DNA of 12,849 nt, from positions 1-12,849 of the forward strand of contig JAUJME010000028.1 of NCBI GenBank assembly GCA_030447005.1, written 5' to 3'. The stretch is from Solirubrobacteraceae bacterium. Its GTDB lineage: Bacteria > Actinomycetota > Thermoleophilia > Solirubrobacterales > Solirubrobacteraceae. A program made the translations under genes and the position numbers. Positions 1 through 7,137 of this stretch are shown one piece after another. The notes under the pieces were generated by a model. The model did no database searches. It saw only the letters and a list, made by a program, of their open reading frames with translations, and had not been told where the DNA came from. Within the stretch, counting starts at the first letter, position 1, and the number at the start of each line of letters is the position of its first letter.

Positions 1-1454
1 TCGAGGGCACGACCTACCGCTGGCCGTTCTTCCCGGACGGCAAGGCGAGCTACGCGGCGCCCGACGGTGGCTGGATCGTCGTGGTCAACTCGGAGTCGCG
101 CCCGCCCGACGCGGGTTCCTCGGCGATCCGCTTCGACAGGACGGGCAAGATCGTCGGCGCCTATCGCATCCTCGGCAACACACAGGGCAACTGCGCCGGC
201 GGGCCGACGCCCTGGGGCACCTGGCTCTCCTGCGAGGAGGTCGACGGCGGTCACGTGTGGGAGTGCGACCCGTCCAAGCCCGGCCAGGGCGTCATCCGCC
301 CGGCGATGGGCACCTTCAACCACGAGGCGGTCTGCGTCGACCCGGCCGGCCAGCGCCTCTACCTCACCGAGGACAAGTCCGACGGTGGCTTCTACCGCTT
401 CACCCCGCGCCGCTACCCCGACCTCCGCGAGGGCCTGCTCGAGGTGGCGATCGTCGACGGGGAGGGCCGCACGCGCTGGGCCGAGGTCACCGATCCCGCC
501 GCCACCTCGAAGACGACGCGGACGCAGGTCCCGGGGATGCGCAAGTTCAGCGGCGGCGAGGGGATCTGGTTCGACTCCGGCTTCGTCTACTTCTCGACGA
601 AGGGCGAGAACCGCGTCTACGCCTATGACACGGTGGCGTCGGTGCTGACCGTGGTCTACGACCAGAAGGCGTTCGCCGGCGGCGGGCCGATCAGCGGCCT
701 CGACAACGTGACCGTCTCCCCCTCGGGCGACCTCTTCGTCTGCGAGGACGGCGGCGACCTCGAGATGGGCCTCGTGACCCGCGAGGGCGAGGTGACGCGC
801 TTCTTCAGGCTCACGGGCCAGCCCGCGGAGACCACGGAGATCGCCGGCGTCATCTTCGACCCCTCCGGCAGGCGCATGTACTTCTCCTCGCAGCGCGGCC
901 TGGGCGCGGGCATCACCTACGAGGTCACGGGCCCGTTCCGCACGGAGCGCCCGGCCGGCACGGGCGGGCCGGCCGGCGTCGCCGGCACGACGGCGCCCAC
1001 GCCGCAGGCCGGCACGCCAGGCGCCGCCGGACCCGACGACCGCGACCGCCCGCCCTCCGGCGGCGGGCGCTCGGGCGAGGACGCCGACGCCCCGGGACTG
1101 CGGATCCGCGCCCCGCGGCGCGCAGCGCTGTCCGAGCTGCGCCGCGAGGGGCTCCACGTGACGGTCGAGCTCGGCCAGGCCTCGAGCGTCGTCGCGGTGC
1201 TGCGGACGAACGATCTGGCGCGCGTGAGCGGCTCCCGCGGCTCGGTCGATCGCGCCAAGCCGGTCACTCTCGCGCGCCGCGCCCGCAGGACGGCCCCGCG
1301 CGGCCGCATCACCATCCCGCTGCGCGTCGACCGCAAGACGGCGGCGCGGCTGCGGCGCCGGCGGACGCTGCGCGCGCGCATCACCGTCCAGGCGCGCAGC
1401 GCCGACGGCCGCACGCGGGTGGCCACCCGGCTCGTCCGGATCGCGATCAGGTAG
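1..1454 (+). CDS. PhoX/DUF839 family protein with Arg-rich C-terminal module (5' end outside window)
   Basis: The reading frame is already open at base 3 with in-family sequence (a DGGW...VNSES stretch encoded around 63-98), so the GTG at 81 is not the start and the N-terminus, including any signal peptide, is missing. The visible 483 residues show PhoX/DUF839 blocks in order: NCAGGPTPWGTWLSCEE (189-239), FNHEAVCVD (315-341), LYLTEDKSDGGFYRF (357-401), a second blade with YFSTKGENRVYAYD (to about 629), SGLDNVTVSPSGDLFVCEDG (about 693-752) and AGVIFDPSGRRMYFSSQRG (843-899). PhoX enzymes are exported alkaline phosphatases with a beta-propeller fold and a Ca/Fe cofactor; the Cys and acidic residues in these blocks fit metal binding, but I cannot align exact ligands. 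After about 945 comes a Gly/Pro/Ala/Thr linker, then an Arg-rich probably beta-sandwich module (about 1095-1451) of unknown role. The family is clear; phosphatase activity is inferred. The stop TAG (1452-1454) overlaps the end of the convergent MMPL gene. Confidence 0.88.
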   Translation, partial: EGTTYRWPFFPDGKASYAAPDGGWIVVVNSESRPPDAGSSAIRFDRTGKIVGAYRILGNTQGNCAGGPTPWGTWLSCEEVDGGHVWECDPSKPGQGVIRPAMGTFNHEAVCVDPAGQRLYLTEDKSDGGFYRFTPRRYPDLREGLLEVAIVDGEGRTRWAEVTDPAATSKTTRTQVPGMRKFSGGEGIWFDSGFVYFSTKGENRVYAYDTVASVLTVVYDQKAFAGGGPISGLDNVTVSPSGDLFVCEDGGDLEMGLVTREGEVTRFFRLTGQPAETTEIAGVIFDPSGRRMYFSSQRGLGAGITYEVTGPFRTERPAGTGGPAGVAGTTAPTPQAGTPGAAGPDDRDRPPSGGGRSGEDADAPGLRIRAPRRAALSELRREGLHVTVELGQASSVVAVLRTNDLARVSGSRGSVDRAKPVTLARRARRTAPRGRITIPLRVDRKTAARLRRRRTLRARITVQARSADGRTRVATRLVRIAIR

Positions 1455-4254
1455 CGCCGACGGGCGCGCGCGGGGCGGCCGGCGCCCCGGCCGCCGCTGC
1501 GGCGGGCGCCCCCCGGCCGGCGCGGCGCTCGGCGAGCACGAGGACCGCCGGCAGGACGGCGAGGACGCCGAGGAGCGACACGGTGAGGTCGATCACCGTC
1601 ACGCGCCCGAAGTCCTTGAGCATCTGGACGTCGGAGAAGCCGAGCACGGCGAAGCCGGCGATCGCCGTCACGCCCGAGGCGAGCACCGCGGCGCCCGTCG
1701 AGCGGTAGGTCCGCCGCAGCGCCTCGGGCGCCGGGTGCCCCGCGCCGCGCTCCTCGTGGTAGCGCGCGGTGAGCAGGACGGAGAACTCCGTCGAGATGGC
1801 GATCACCAGCGCGCCGAGGGTCGCCGACAGCGGGTTGAGCGGCACGCGCAGCGCGAAGAGCAGCAGCGACGACCAGCCCGTGGCCAGGGCGATCGGGACG
1901 ATCGGCACCCAGGCGCGCTCCCAGCGACGGTAGACCAGCGCGAGGACGAGCAGGACGGCGAGCAGGCCGAGGGCGAGCGTGCCGAGCCGCCGCAGCGGCG
2001 AGGAGAGCTCGGCGTTGGCCTCGGCGGCCAGCACGGGCAGGCCGGCGAGGCGGGCGGTGACGCCCTCCGGGCGGCCCTCGTCGAGCCGCTCGCGCATCTC
2101 GTCGATGATCTCCTGCTGGCGCTCGAAGGGCAGCAGCTTGATCCCGAACGCCAGGTTGGCGGTCTTGCGGTCCTCGGTGATGACCGCCTGCGAGAAGTAC
2201 GGCGGGACCGCCTCGAGCAGCGCGCGGACGTCCTCCTGCTTGGCGGTCGACTGCGGGGTGCGGAAGAGGTCGGGGAGCGAGAGGCCGGGGCAGAGGTTGG
2301 CCTGGCCGCAGCCGCGCTCCTTGGTGTAGCCCTGGTCGGCGAGCAGCTTGGACTGGTAGTCGCGCATCCACGTGACGACCTTCGGGTCGGTCAGGTCGTC
2401 GGCCTCGATGACCACGTCGACCTCCCCCGCCACGCCCGTCGCCCGCTGGAGCTCGTTGAGGTCGCGCAGCGCCGGGAGGTCCTGCGGGACGAGCCGGTTG
2501 AGGTCGGAGACCACCTCGGTCTGGGAGTCGACGACCCAGCCGGCCGCCGCCAGCGCGAGGCCGATCAGGAGCACGCGGCCGGGGCGCAGGAGCGCCCGCC
2601 GCAGCGCGCCGGCGCCCAGGCGCTGCGCGGCGCCCGTCTCGAACAACCACAGCCCCCCCACGGCGGCGAGGATCAGCCCCGCGGTCCCCCACCAGCCCAG
2701 GCCGATCGCGAGCCCCGCGGCGAGCGCCAGCGCGATCCCCGCCCGCACGAGCCGCTTGCGCGCGCGGCCGGCGCCGAACGCGCTGAGCGCCCACCACGCC
2801 CGGTCGGCGCCGTCGGCCAGGATCTCCCCCGCGCCCCGCACGGAGTCCCCGACCGGGCCGTCGCGCAGGCGCCCGCCGGGCCGCGACGCGGCGACGAGCG
2901 CGGCGGTCCCGGCGCTGAGCGCGAGGAAGAACGCGAAGACGATGCCGACCACGAGCAGCAGGCCGAAGCCGCGGACCATCGGCACCGGCGACAGCAGCAG
3001 GACCAGGAACCCGACGATCGTCGCGAGCCCGGCGGTGGCGATGGTCGGGACGGCCAGTCGCGCCGCCTGCTGGGCGGCGCGCGGCGTGTCGGCGTCGTCC
3101 TCGGCCTCCTCGACGCGGGCCTGGTACTGGATCGCGTAGTCGACCCCGAGGCCGAGCAGCACCGGCAGGACCGCGATCGACGCCATGGTGAGCGGCGCGC
3201 CGGCGAGCGACATCAGGCCGAAGACGATCGCCACCGCGGCGAGCGCCACCGCGAGCGGCAGCAGCCGCGCCCGGCTGCGAAAGACGACGGCCAGCACGGC
3301 GGCCATCACCAGCAGCGCGACCAGCAGCAACCCGACGATCGAGCTGACCAGGGCGTCCGTGAGGTCCTCGGCGAGCACGGGGGCGCCCGTGACGAGGTAG
3401 CGCGGGCCGTCCTGGAGCGCGAACTCCTTCATCCGCACCGCCTCGCGGACGAGGCCGATGGCCTCGGCCCGCTGCTCCTCGCTGAGGTCGGGCTTGAGCC
3501 GCACCTGGATGATCGCCGAGCGCGAGTTCGGGAAGAGGTAGGCGAAGCGCGCCTTGGGGACCGTCGCGCCGCGCGAGGCGTCGAAGACGAGGGTCGAGAC
3601 GAAGTCCGGGTCGTCGATGCGCGGGAGCTTGGTGCCGAGGCCGTAGCGCACCGACAGCTCGAGCAGCTCGCGGAGAAACGACTGCTGGGAGAGCTCGCGC
3701 GCCGCCCTGCCCAGCCGCTGCTGCTCGGCGCGCGATCTGCCCTGCTTGCGCGCGAGCGCCACCGCGGCGCGCTCGGCGCGCCGGGCGGTCTCCTGCTGCT
3801 GGGCGACGCGGGCCTGCAGCTGCTGCTGGATCTCGCCGACCGCCGCGTTGATGAAGGTGCCCGGCCCGTAGACGACCTGGACCGGCTTGGTCTTCGCGAA
3901 GCGGTCGCACGGCGAACCCGGCCCGCCGGGCGCCTCGCGGTCGGCCGGCTTGTTGCCGGCGATGCAGCCCTCCAGGCCGATCAGCCGGCCGAGGTTCTCC
4001 GTGAGGACGATCCGGTCGAGGTCGCCCTGGACGAGCACGGCGATCGAGTGGTCGCCGAAGCGCTCGCGGTAGCGCTCCGTCGCCTGGAAGGTGTCCGTGC
4101 CGCGACCGACGAGGGTGTCGGTCGCCGCGCTGGGCTCGAGGCGGAGGGCGAGGACCGTGCCGATCGCCGCAAGCAGCGCGACGGCGGCCAGCACCTGCCC
4201 CGGCCGGCGCGCCGCGCCGGCCACGATCCACTCGAACAACCGCTTCGCCGGCAT
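1447..4254 (-). CDS. MMPL/RND superfamily lipid or hydrophobe transporter
   Basis: This 935-residue protein has the two-fold RND/MMPL plan. TM1 (about 20-38) is followed by a large external loop (40-300), five helices (about 303-456), a linker, a second TM1 (about 559-577), a second external loop (580-750) and five more helices (about 756-908). TM4 of half one carries LLGLGVDYAIQY with Asp372-Tyr373, the expected proton-relay site. The matching helix in half two reads ISTEFSVLLTARY (Glu823-Phe824). The 500-540 linker contains two further hydrophobic stretches, suggesting 14 rather than 12 helices. Loop one has a Gln/Ala/Arg-rich coiled coil (about 138-192). Each loop has one Cys pair (97/116 and 649/655), suited to disulfides outside the membrane. 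The Ala/Pro-rich tail (915-935) is low complexity. The ATG lies 4 nt after the last MCE stop with only a weak AGG before it, so translation is probably coupled. Transported substrate is unknown; lipids are likely given the family and neighbours. Confidence 0.93.
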   Translation of the reverse strand: MPAKRLFEWIVAGAARRPGQVLAAVALLAAIGTVLALRLEPSAATDTLVGRGTDTFQATERYRERFGDHSIAVLVQGDLDRIVLTENLGRLIGLEGCIAGNKPADREAPGGPGSPCDRFAKTKPVQVVYGPGTFINAAVGEIQQQLQARVAQQQETARRAERAAVALARKQGRSRAEQQRLGRAARELSQQSFLRELLELSVRYGLGTKLPRIDDPDFVSTLVFDASRGATVPKARFAYLFPNSRSAIIQVRLKPDLSEEQRAEAIGLVREAVRMKEFALQDGPRYLVTGAPVLAEDLTDALVSSIVGLLLVALLVMAAVLAVVFRSRARLLPLAVALAAVAIVFGLMSLAGAPLTMASIAVLPVLLGLGVDYAIQYQARVEEAEDDADTPRAAQQAARLAVPTIATAGLATIVGFLVLLLSPVPMVRGFGLLLVVGIVFAFFLALSAGTAALVAASRPGGRLRDGPVGDSVRGAGEILADGADRAWWALSAFGAGRARKRLVRAGIALALAAGLAIGLGWWGTAGLILAAVGGLWLFETGAAQRLGAGALRRALLRPGRVLLIGLALAAAGWVVDSQTEVVSDLNRLVPQDLPALRDLNELQRATGVAGEVDVVIEADDLTDPKVVTWMRDYQSKLLADQGYTKERGCGQANLCPGLSLPDLFRTPQSTAKQEDVRALLEAVPPYFSQAVITEDRKTANLAFGIKLLPFERQQEIIDEMRERLDEGRPEGVTARLAGLPVLAAEANAELSSPLRRLGTLALGLLAVLLVLALVYRRWERAWVPIVPIALATGWSSLLLFALRVPLNPLSATLGALVIAISTEFSVLLTARYHEERGAGHPAPEALRRTYRSTGAAVLASGVTAIAGFAVLGFSDVQMLKDFGRVTVIDLTVSLLGVLAVLPAVLVLAERRAGRGAPAAAAAGAPAAPRAPVGAT
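1474..1495. other. GC-only perfect stem-loop just past the convergent stop codons
   Basis: A 9-bp inverted repeat (1474-1482 with 1487-1495) is separated by a 4-base loop. It begins 20 bases after the PhoX-like stop and lies inside the last codons of the MMPL gene, where it encodes part of an Ala/Pro-rich tail. No T-run follows on either strand, so it is not a classical intrinsic terminator. It could still slow polymerase or mark the 3' end of the + strand transcript. Chance palindromes are common in DNA this GC-rich, so function is uncertain. Confidence 0.3.
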
Positions 4255-4258
4255 GGGC

Positions 4259-5749
4259 CTAGGGTGCCCGCTTGACGTGCGGGTAGCGCGTGCGCTCGCC
4301 GCCGAAGTCGAAGCTCGGCTGCAGCGCGCAGGCGGGGGCGGCCGTCGACTGCTCGACGTCGGGGCCGGTGAACGCGAAGCGGCGGACGCGCTCGAGCAGC
4401 TCCTGCGGGATCTCGCGGGGGCCGTCGTCCTGGACGTCGGGCGCCTCGGGGGTGCCGGCGCCGCAGTTGCGGGCGTCGAAGACCGGGAGGCCCTGCGCGA
4501 GGCGGTCGAACGCGCCCGGGAGCTGGTAGGGGTTCGTGCGGTTGGCGCCGAGCCGCCGCGGATAGACCGCGAGGTTCTCCGGGTTCAGCGGGTTCGTGGT
4601 CCGCAGGTAGGTGGGCTCGGTCGCCGACGTCCTCGCCTGGATCGACGCCGTCACGTTGGCCAGGAAGGCGGCGAGCTCGCGGCGGTAGAGGCCGAGGAAG
4701 CCGAGGATCGGGTTGAGCTCGCGCAGCGCGGGGTCGGTCTGCTCGAGCAGCGGGCGCAGGTCGTCGAGGATCCGCCGCGCGGCCGGGAAGCCCGTCCGCG
4801 AGGCGGTGATCAGCGGCCCGAGCTCGGTGAAGAACCCGCGCAGGTCGGGGGCGACGTCGCGCAGCGCGGTGAGCGTCGGCGACAGCTCGCGGGCCGCGGG
4901 ACGCAGCTGGGTGATCAGCGGGTCGGTGTCGCGCGCGAAGCGGGTGAGGCGGTCGACCGTCTGGCGCGACTCGCGCGAGAAGGCCGGCAGCGCGCGGAAG
5001 GTCTCCTGGAGCTCGCGGTCGCGCCGGGCGGTGGTCTGGAAGACCGTGTCGGCGTTGGAGATCAGGCCGCGCAGCTGGCCCTGGCGCTCCGTGAGCGCGC
5101 CGAACACCGCCGCCGTGTTGGAGACCGCGCCGCGCAGCGCGCCCTCCTGGCGATTGAGCACGTCGACGACGCGCGCGGCGTCCTCCGCGAACGGCCCGAG
5201 GTTTCCGAGCGCCTCGTTGAGGTCCTGGCCGCGCCCCTCGACCGCCTGTGCCTGGGTCTGCATCCAGCTGCGGAACGCGGCGCGGGTCCTGGGGTCGAAG
5301 GAGCGGTAGATCTCGTCGAGCTCGACGGTCTCCGAGACGCTCGTGACCGGCAGCCGCCCGTCCTCCGGGATCGCCGCGGCGGTCGGCGACCCGGGCGTGA
5401 GCTCGACGTAGGTCTCCCCCAGGAGCGTCTTCTGGCGCAGGGTCGCGCGGGCGTCGGCGCGCACGGGCGCGTAGCGCTCGTCGATCTCGATCTCGACCTC
5501 CGAGCGGCCCGTCGCGTTGTCGGGCTCGACCGTCTTGACCCGGCCGACCGGGACGCCCGAGATCCGGACGTCGGCCTCCTTGGCGAGCTGGGTCGCCTCG
5601 GCGAAGGAGGCCTTGACGCGGTAGCCCTCGGGCTTGAGCGGGATCGGGCCGCCGAAGGCCAGCCACAGGAACAGCAGCAGGCCGAAGCACGACAGCGCGA
5701 AGGCGGCCATCACGGCGATGCGGGCGGGGCTCGGGGCGGACTTCTGCAT
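4259..5749 (-). CDS. MCE family protein, sixth of six (mceF position)
   Basis: A 496-residue MCE (MlaD-domain) protein. I chose the ATG at 5749 because it is followed by a normal MCE N-terminus (MQKSAPSPARIAVMAAF), and AGAGG lies 8 nt upstream overlapping the previous stop. The frame stays open further upstream, but that part reads as out-of-frame neighbour sequence. A membrane anchor spans about 11-32. The MCE domain covers about 43-119, with VRISGVPVGRV and a YVELTPG end. The ETVELDEIYRSFDPRTR hinge (140-156) leads into a long helical region (to about 360) that includes GRGQDLNEA. Prolines at 277, 284, 291, 301, 312, 322, 333, 340 and 347 are spaced 7 or 10/11. The tail carries Cys429 and Cys474 but lacks the DxxGxxxR motif of the other five. 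Cys21 sits in the anchor, without a convincing lipobox. It is expected to be one subunit of a hetero-hexameric lipid conduit. The letter F rests only on gene order. Confidence 0.93.
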   Translation of the reverse strand: MQKSAPSPARIAVMAAFALSCFGLLLFLWLAFGGPIPLKPEGYRVKASFAEATQLAKEADVRISGVPVGRVKTVEPDNATGRSEVEIEIDERYAPVRADARATLRQKTLLGETYVELTPGSPTAAAIPEDGRLPVTSVSETVELDEIYRSFDPRTRAAFRSWMQTQAQAVEGRGQDLNEALGNLGPFAEDAARVVDVLNRQEGALRGAVSNTAAVFGALTERQGQLRGLISNADTVFQTTARRDRELQETFRALPAFSRESRQTVDRLTRFARDTDPLITQLRPAARELSPTLTALRDVAPDLRGFFTELGPLITASRTGFPAARRILDDLRPLLEQTDPALRELNPILGFLGLYRRELAAFLANVTASIQARTSATEPTYLRTTNPLNPENLAVYPRRLGANRTNPYQLPGAFDRLAQGLPVFDARNCGAGTPEAPDVQDDGPREIPQELLERVRRFAFTGPDVEQSTAAPACALQPSFDFGGERTRYPHVKRAP

Positions 5750-5757
5750 CTGAGGGG

Positions 5758-5762
5758 CCTCT
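5758..5762 (-). promoter_or_regulatory. Ribosome binding site of the sixth MCE gene
   Basis: AGAGG on the - strand lies 8 nt before the ATG at 5749 and overlaps the TAG stop of the preceding gene. It supports this start over any upstream in-frame codon. Confidence 0.65.
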
Positions 5763-7137
5763 AGCCCGTTCCCCCCGGCCTCGGCGTGGCCGACGGCGTC
5801 GGCGGCGCCGCCGGCGTGCGCCCGGGGCAGACCGAGCTCGTGCGGGGCGCGTTGAGCAGCCCGATCAGGGTGGCGAGCTGCGGGTTGGCCTGGGTGACCT
5901 GGTCGAGGATCGACAGCGAGGTGCAGCTGATCAGCACCACGCCGCGCCGGGTCGGGCCGTGGGCGTCCTGGGTCGCGAACAGGGTGGCGGTGAGGTGGTT
6001 GGCCCACGCGCCCCAGAACAGGAAGCCCTCCTCGTTGGGCCCCGGCGGGTTGAAGGTGAGGGTGTTGACCAGCGCGTTGAGCACCCGGAAGGAGCTCGTG
6101 AGGTCCGGCGTGGCCGCCGCGAGGTCGCGCATCGTCGGGCGCAGCTCGCGGACGAACGGCTGCGAGCTGCGGGTGAACGGGCGGATCTCGTCGCGGATGA
6201 CCGGCGTGGTCTCGCGCAGGAACGGCCGGCTCTGGCGCAGCGAGGGCCCGAGCGCGCGGGCGGCCGGGCGAAGCGCGGAGAGCGCCGGGCCAGCGGCGTC
6301 GCCGAGCGCCTCGGCGCCCGTGAGCGCCTCCTGGGTGCTCTGTAGGGCGGTCGGCAGGCCGCGCAGCGTCGCGCGGAGGTTGGCCTCCTGGGCGGCCAGC
6401 GAGCCGAACACCGCGTTGGAGGCGTCGACGAACTGCGCGATCTCGTCGTCGGAGTCGCCCAGCTCCTCGGTCAGCAGCGAGAAGTTGTGGATGACGCGGC
6501 GGATGTTGGCCCGGCGGGTGGCGAGGCTCTCGTTGACCCGGCGCAGCAGCCGGCCCGTCGGCTCGAAGCGCTTGAGCGCGCGCCGGAAGGCGACGCCGTT
6601 GTCGCGAAGCCCCGCGCCGCCGCCGCCGAGCAGCAGGCGCAGGTAGTCGCGCGTGTCGGCGTCGAGCGACGCGAGGATCTCGTCGAGGTTGACGTCGGGG
6701 AGCGTCTCGGAGATCGGGATGCGGCCGTTCTCGGGCAGCGCCCCGGCGGCGCGGCTGCCCGGCGTGAGCTCGACCACCATGTCGCGCAGCCCGGTCTTCG
6801 GGCGCAGCAGGGCGTTGGCGTCGCGGTAGACGCGGCCGTCGTACTCCTCGTCGAGCCGCATGGTGATGATCGCCTGGCCCTCCTCGAGCCGGACGCGCGA
6901 GAGCTCGCCGACCTGGACGCCCGCGATCTGGACGGTCTGCCCCTGCCCCGGCGTGACCGCCTGGGCGGTCGAGAACGCGCCGGTGATCGTGTAGAAGTCC
7001 TTGCCGATCACCGGCACCCAGCCCGGCAGCGTCAGCCGCTGGTTGGCGAGGATGTAGCCGCTCACGCCGATCGCGACGATCATCAGCGCGAGGATCGCCG
7101 CAAAGTCGTGCAGGTGCTTGCCGATCGCGCGCCTCAT
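5761..7137 (-). CDS. MCE family protein, fifth of six (mceE position)
   Basis: A 458-residue MCE protein. The ATG at 7137 overlaps the TGA of the previous gene as ATGA, with GGAAGG 10 nt upstream (7148-7153). A membrane anchor spans about 12-30. The MCE domain (about 48-127) contains VQIAGVQVGEL and VVELTPG, followed by the hinge LPDVNLDEILASLDADTR (146-163). Instead of the GRG turn found in most siblings it has a Gly-rich break, GGGGAGLRDNG (171-181). The helical region carries a near-perfect heptad ladder of prolines: 284, 291, 298, 305, 312, 320, 327 and 334. The tail contains DAHGPTRR (391-398), Cys405 and Cys437, and ends in Pro/Thr/Gly-rich low complexity. Mycobacterial MceE is usually a lipoprotein; here I see no lipobox, only an uncleaved-looking anchor. 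It is expected to form part of the envelope-spanning MCE tube. Family assignment is firm; the subunit letter is positional. Confidence 0.93.
   Translation of the reverse strand: MRRAIGKHLHDFAAILALMIVAIGVSGYILANQRLTLPGWVPVIGKDFYTITGAFSTAQAVTPGQGQTVQIAGVQVGELSRVRLEEGQAIITMRLDEEYDGRVYRDANALLRPKTGLRDMVVELTPGSRAAGALPENGRIPISETLPDVNLDEILASLDADTRDYLRLLLGGGGAGLRDNGVAFRRALKRFEPTGRLLRRVNESLATRRANIRRVIHNFSLLTEELGDSDDEIAQFVDASNAVFGSLAAQEANLRATLRGLPTALQSTQEALTGAEALGDAAGPALSALRPAARALGPSLRQSRPFLRETTPVIRDEIRPFTRSSQPFVRELRPTMRDLAAATPDLTSSFRVLNALVNTLTFNPPGPNEEGFLFWGAWANHLTATLFATQDAHGPTRRGVVLISCTSLSILDQVTQANPQLATLIGLLNAPRTSSVCPGRTPAAPPTPSATPRPGGTG

Noticed and set aside
917..4231. An 1104-codon - strand frame running through the MMPL gene and into the PhoX-like gene.
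   Set aside because: It is an out-of-frame reading made of Arg/Pro/Ala runs; the competing frames have clear family sequence.
1735..4275. An 846-codon open frame on the + strand opposite the MMPL gene.
   Set aside because: Its translation is Arg/Glu/Gln/Gly-rich with no membrane or domain pattern. It mirrors the MMPL gene, whose family motifs are clear. Long antisense frames are normal at this GC content.
5680..5700. Possible lipobox at Cys21 of the sixth MCE protein (ALSC).
   Set aside because: Ala at -3 and Leu at -2 do not fit the [LVI]-[ASTVI]-[GAS]-C rule, and the Cys lies within a continuous hydrophobic anchor.
4091..5764. A 557-codon + strand frame opposite the sixth MCE gene.
   Set aside because: Low-complexity charged translation, no recognisable family, fully antisense to a convincing MCE gene.
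5749..6007. An 86-residue N-terminal extension of the sixth MCE gene.
   Set aside because: The extension is Pro/Arg/His-rich neighbour sequence out of frame. The ATG at 5749 has a ribosome binding site followed directly by the membrane anchor.
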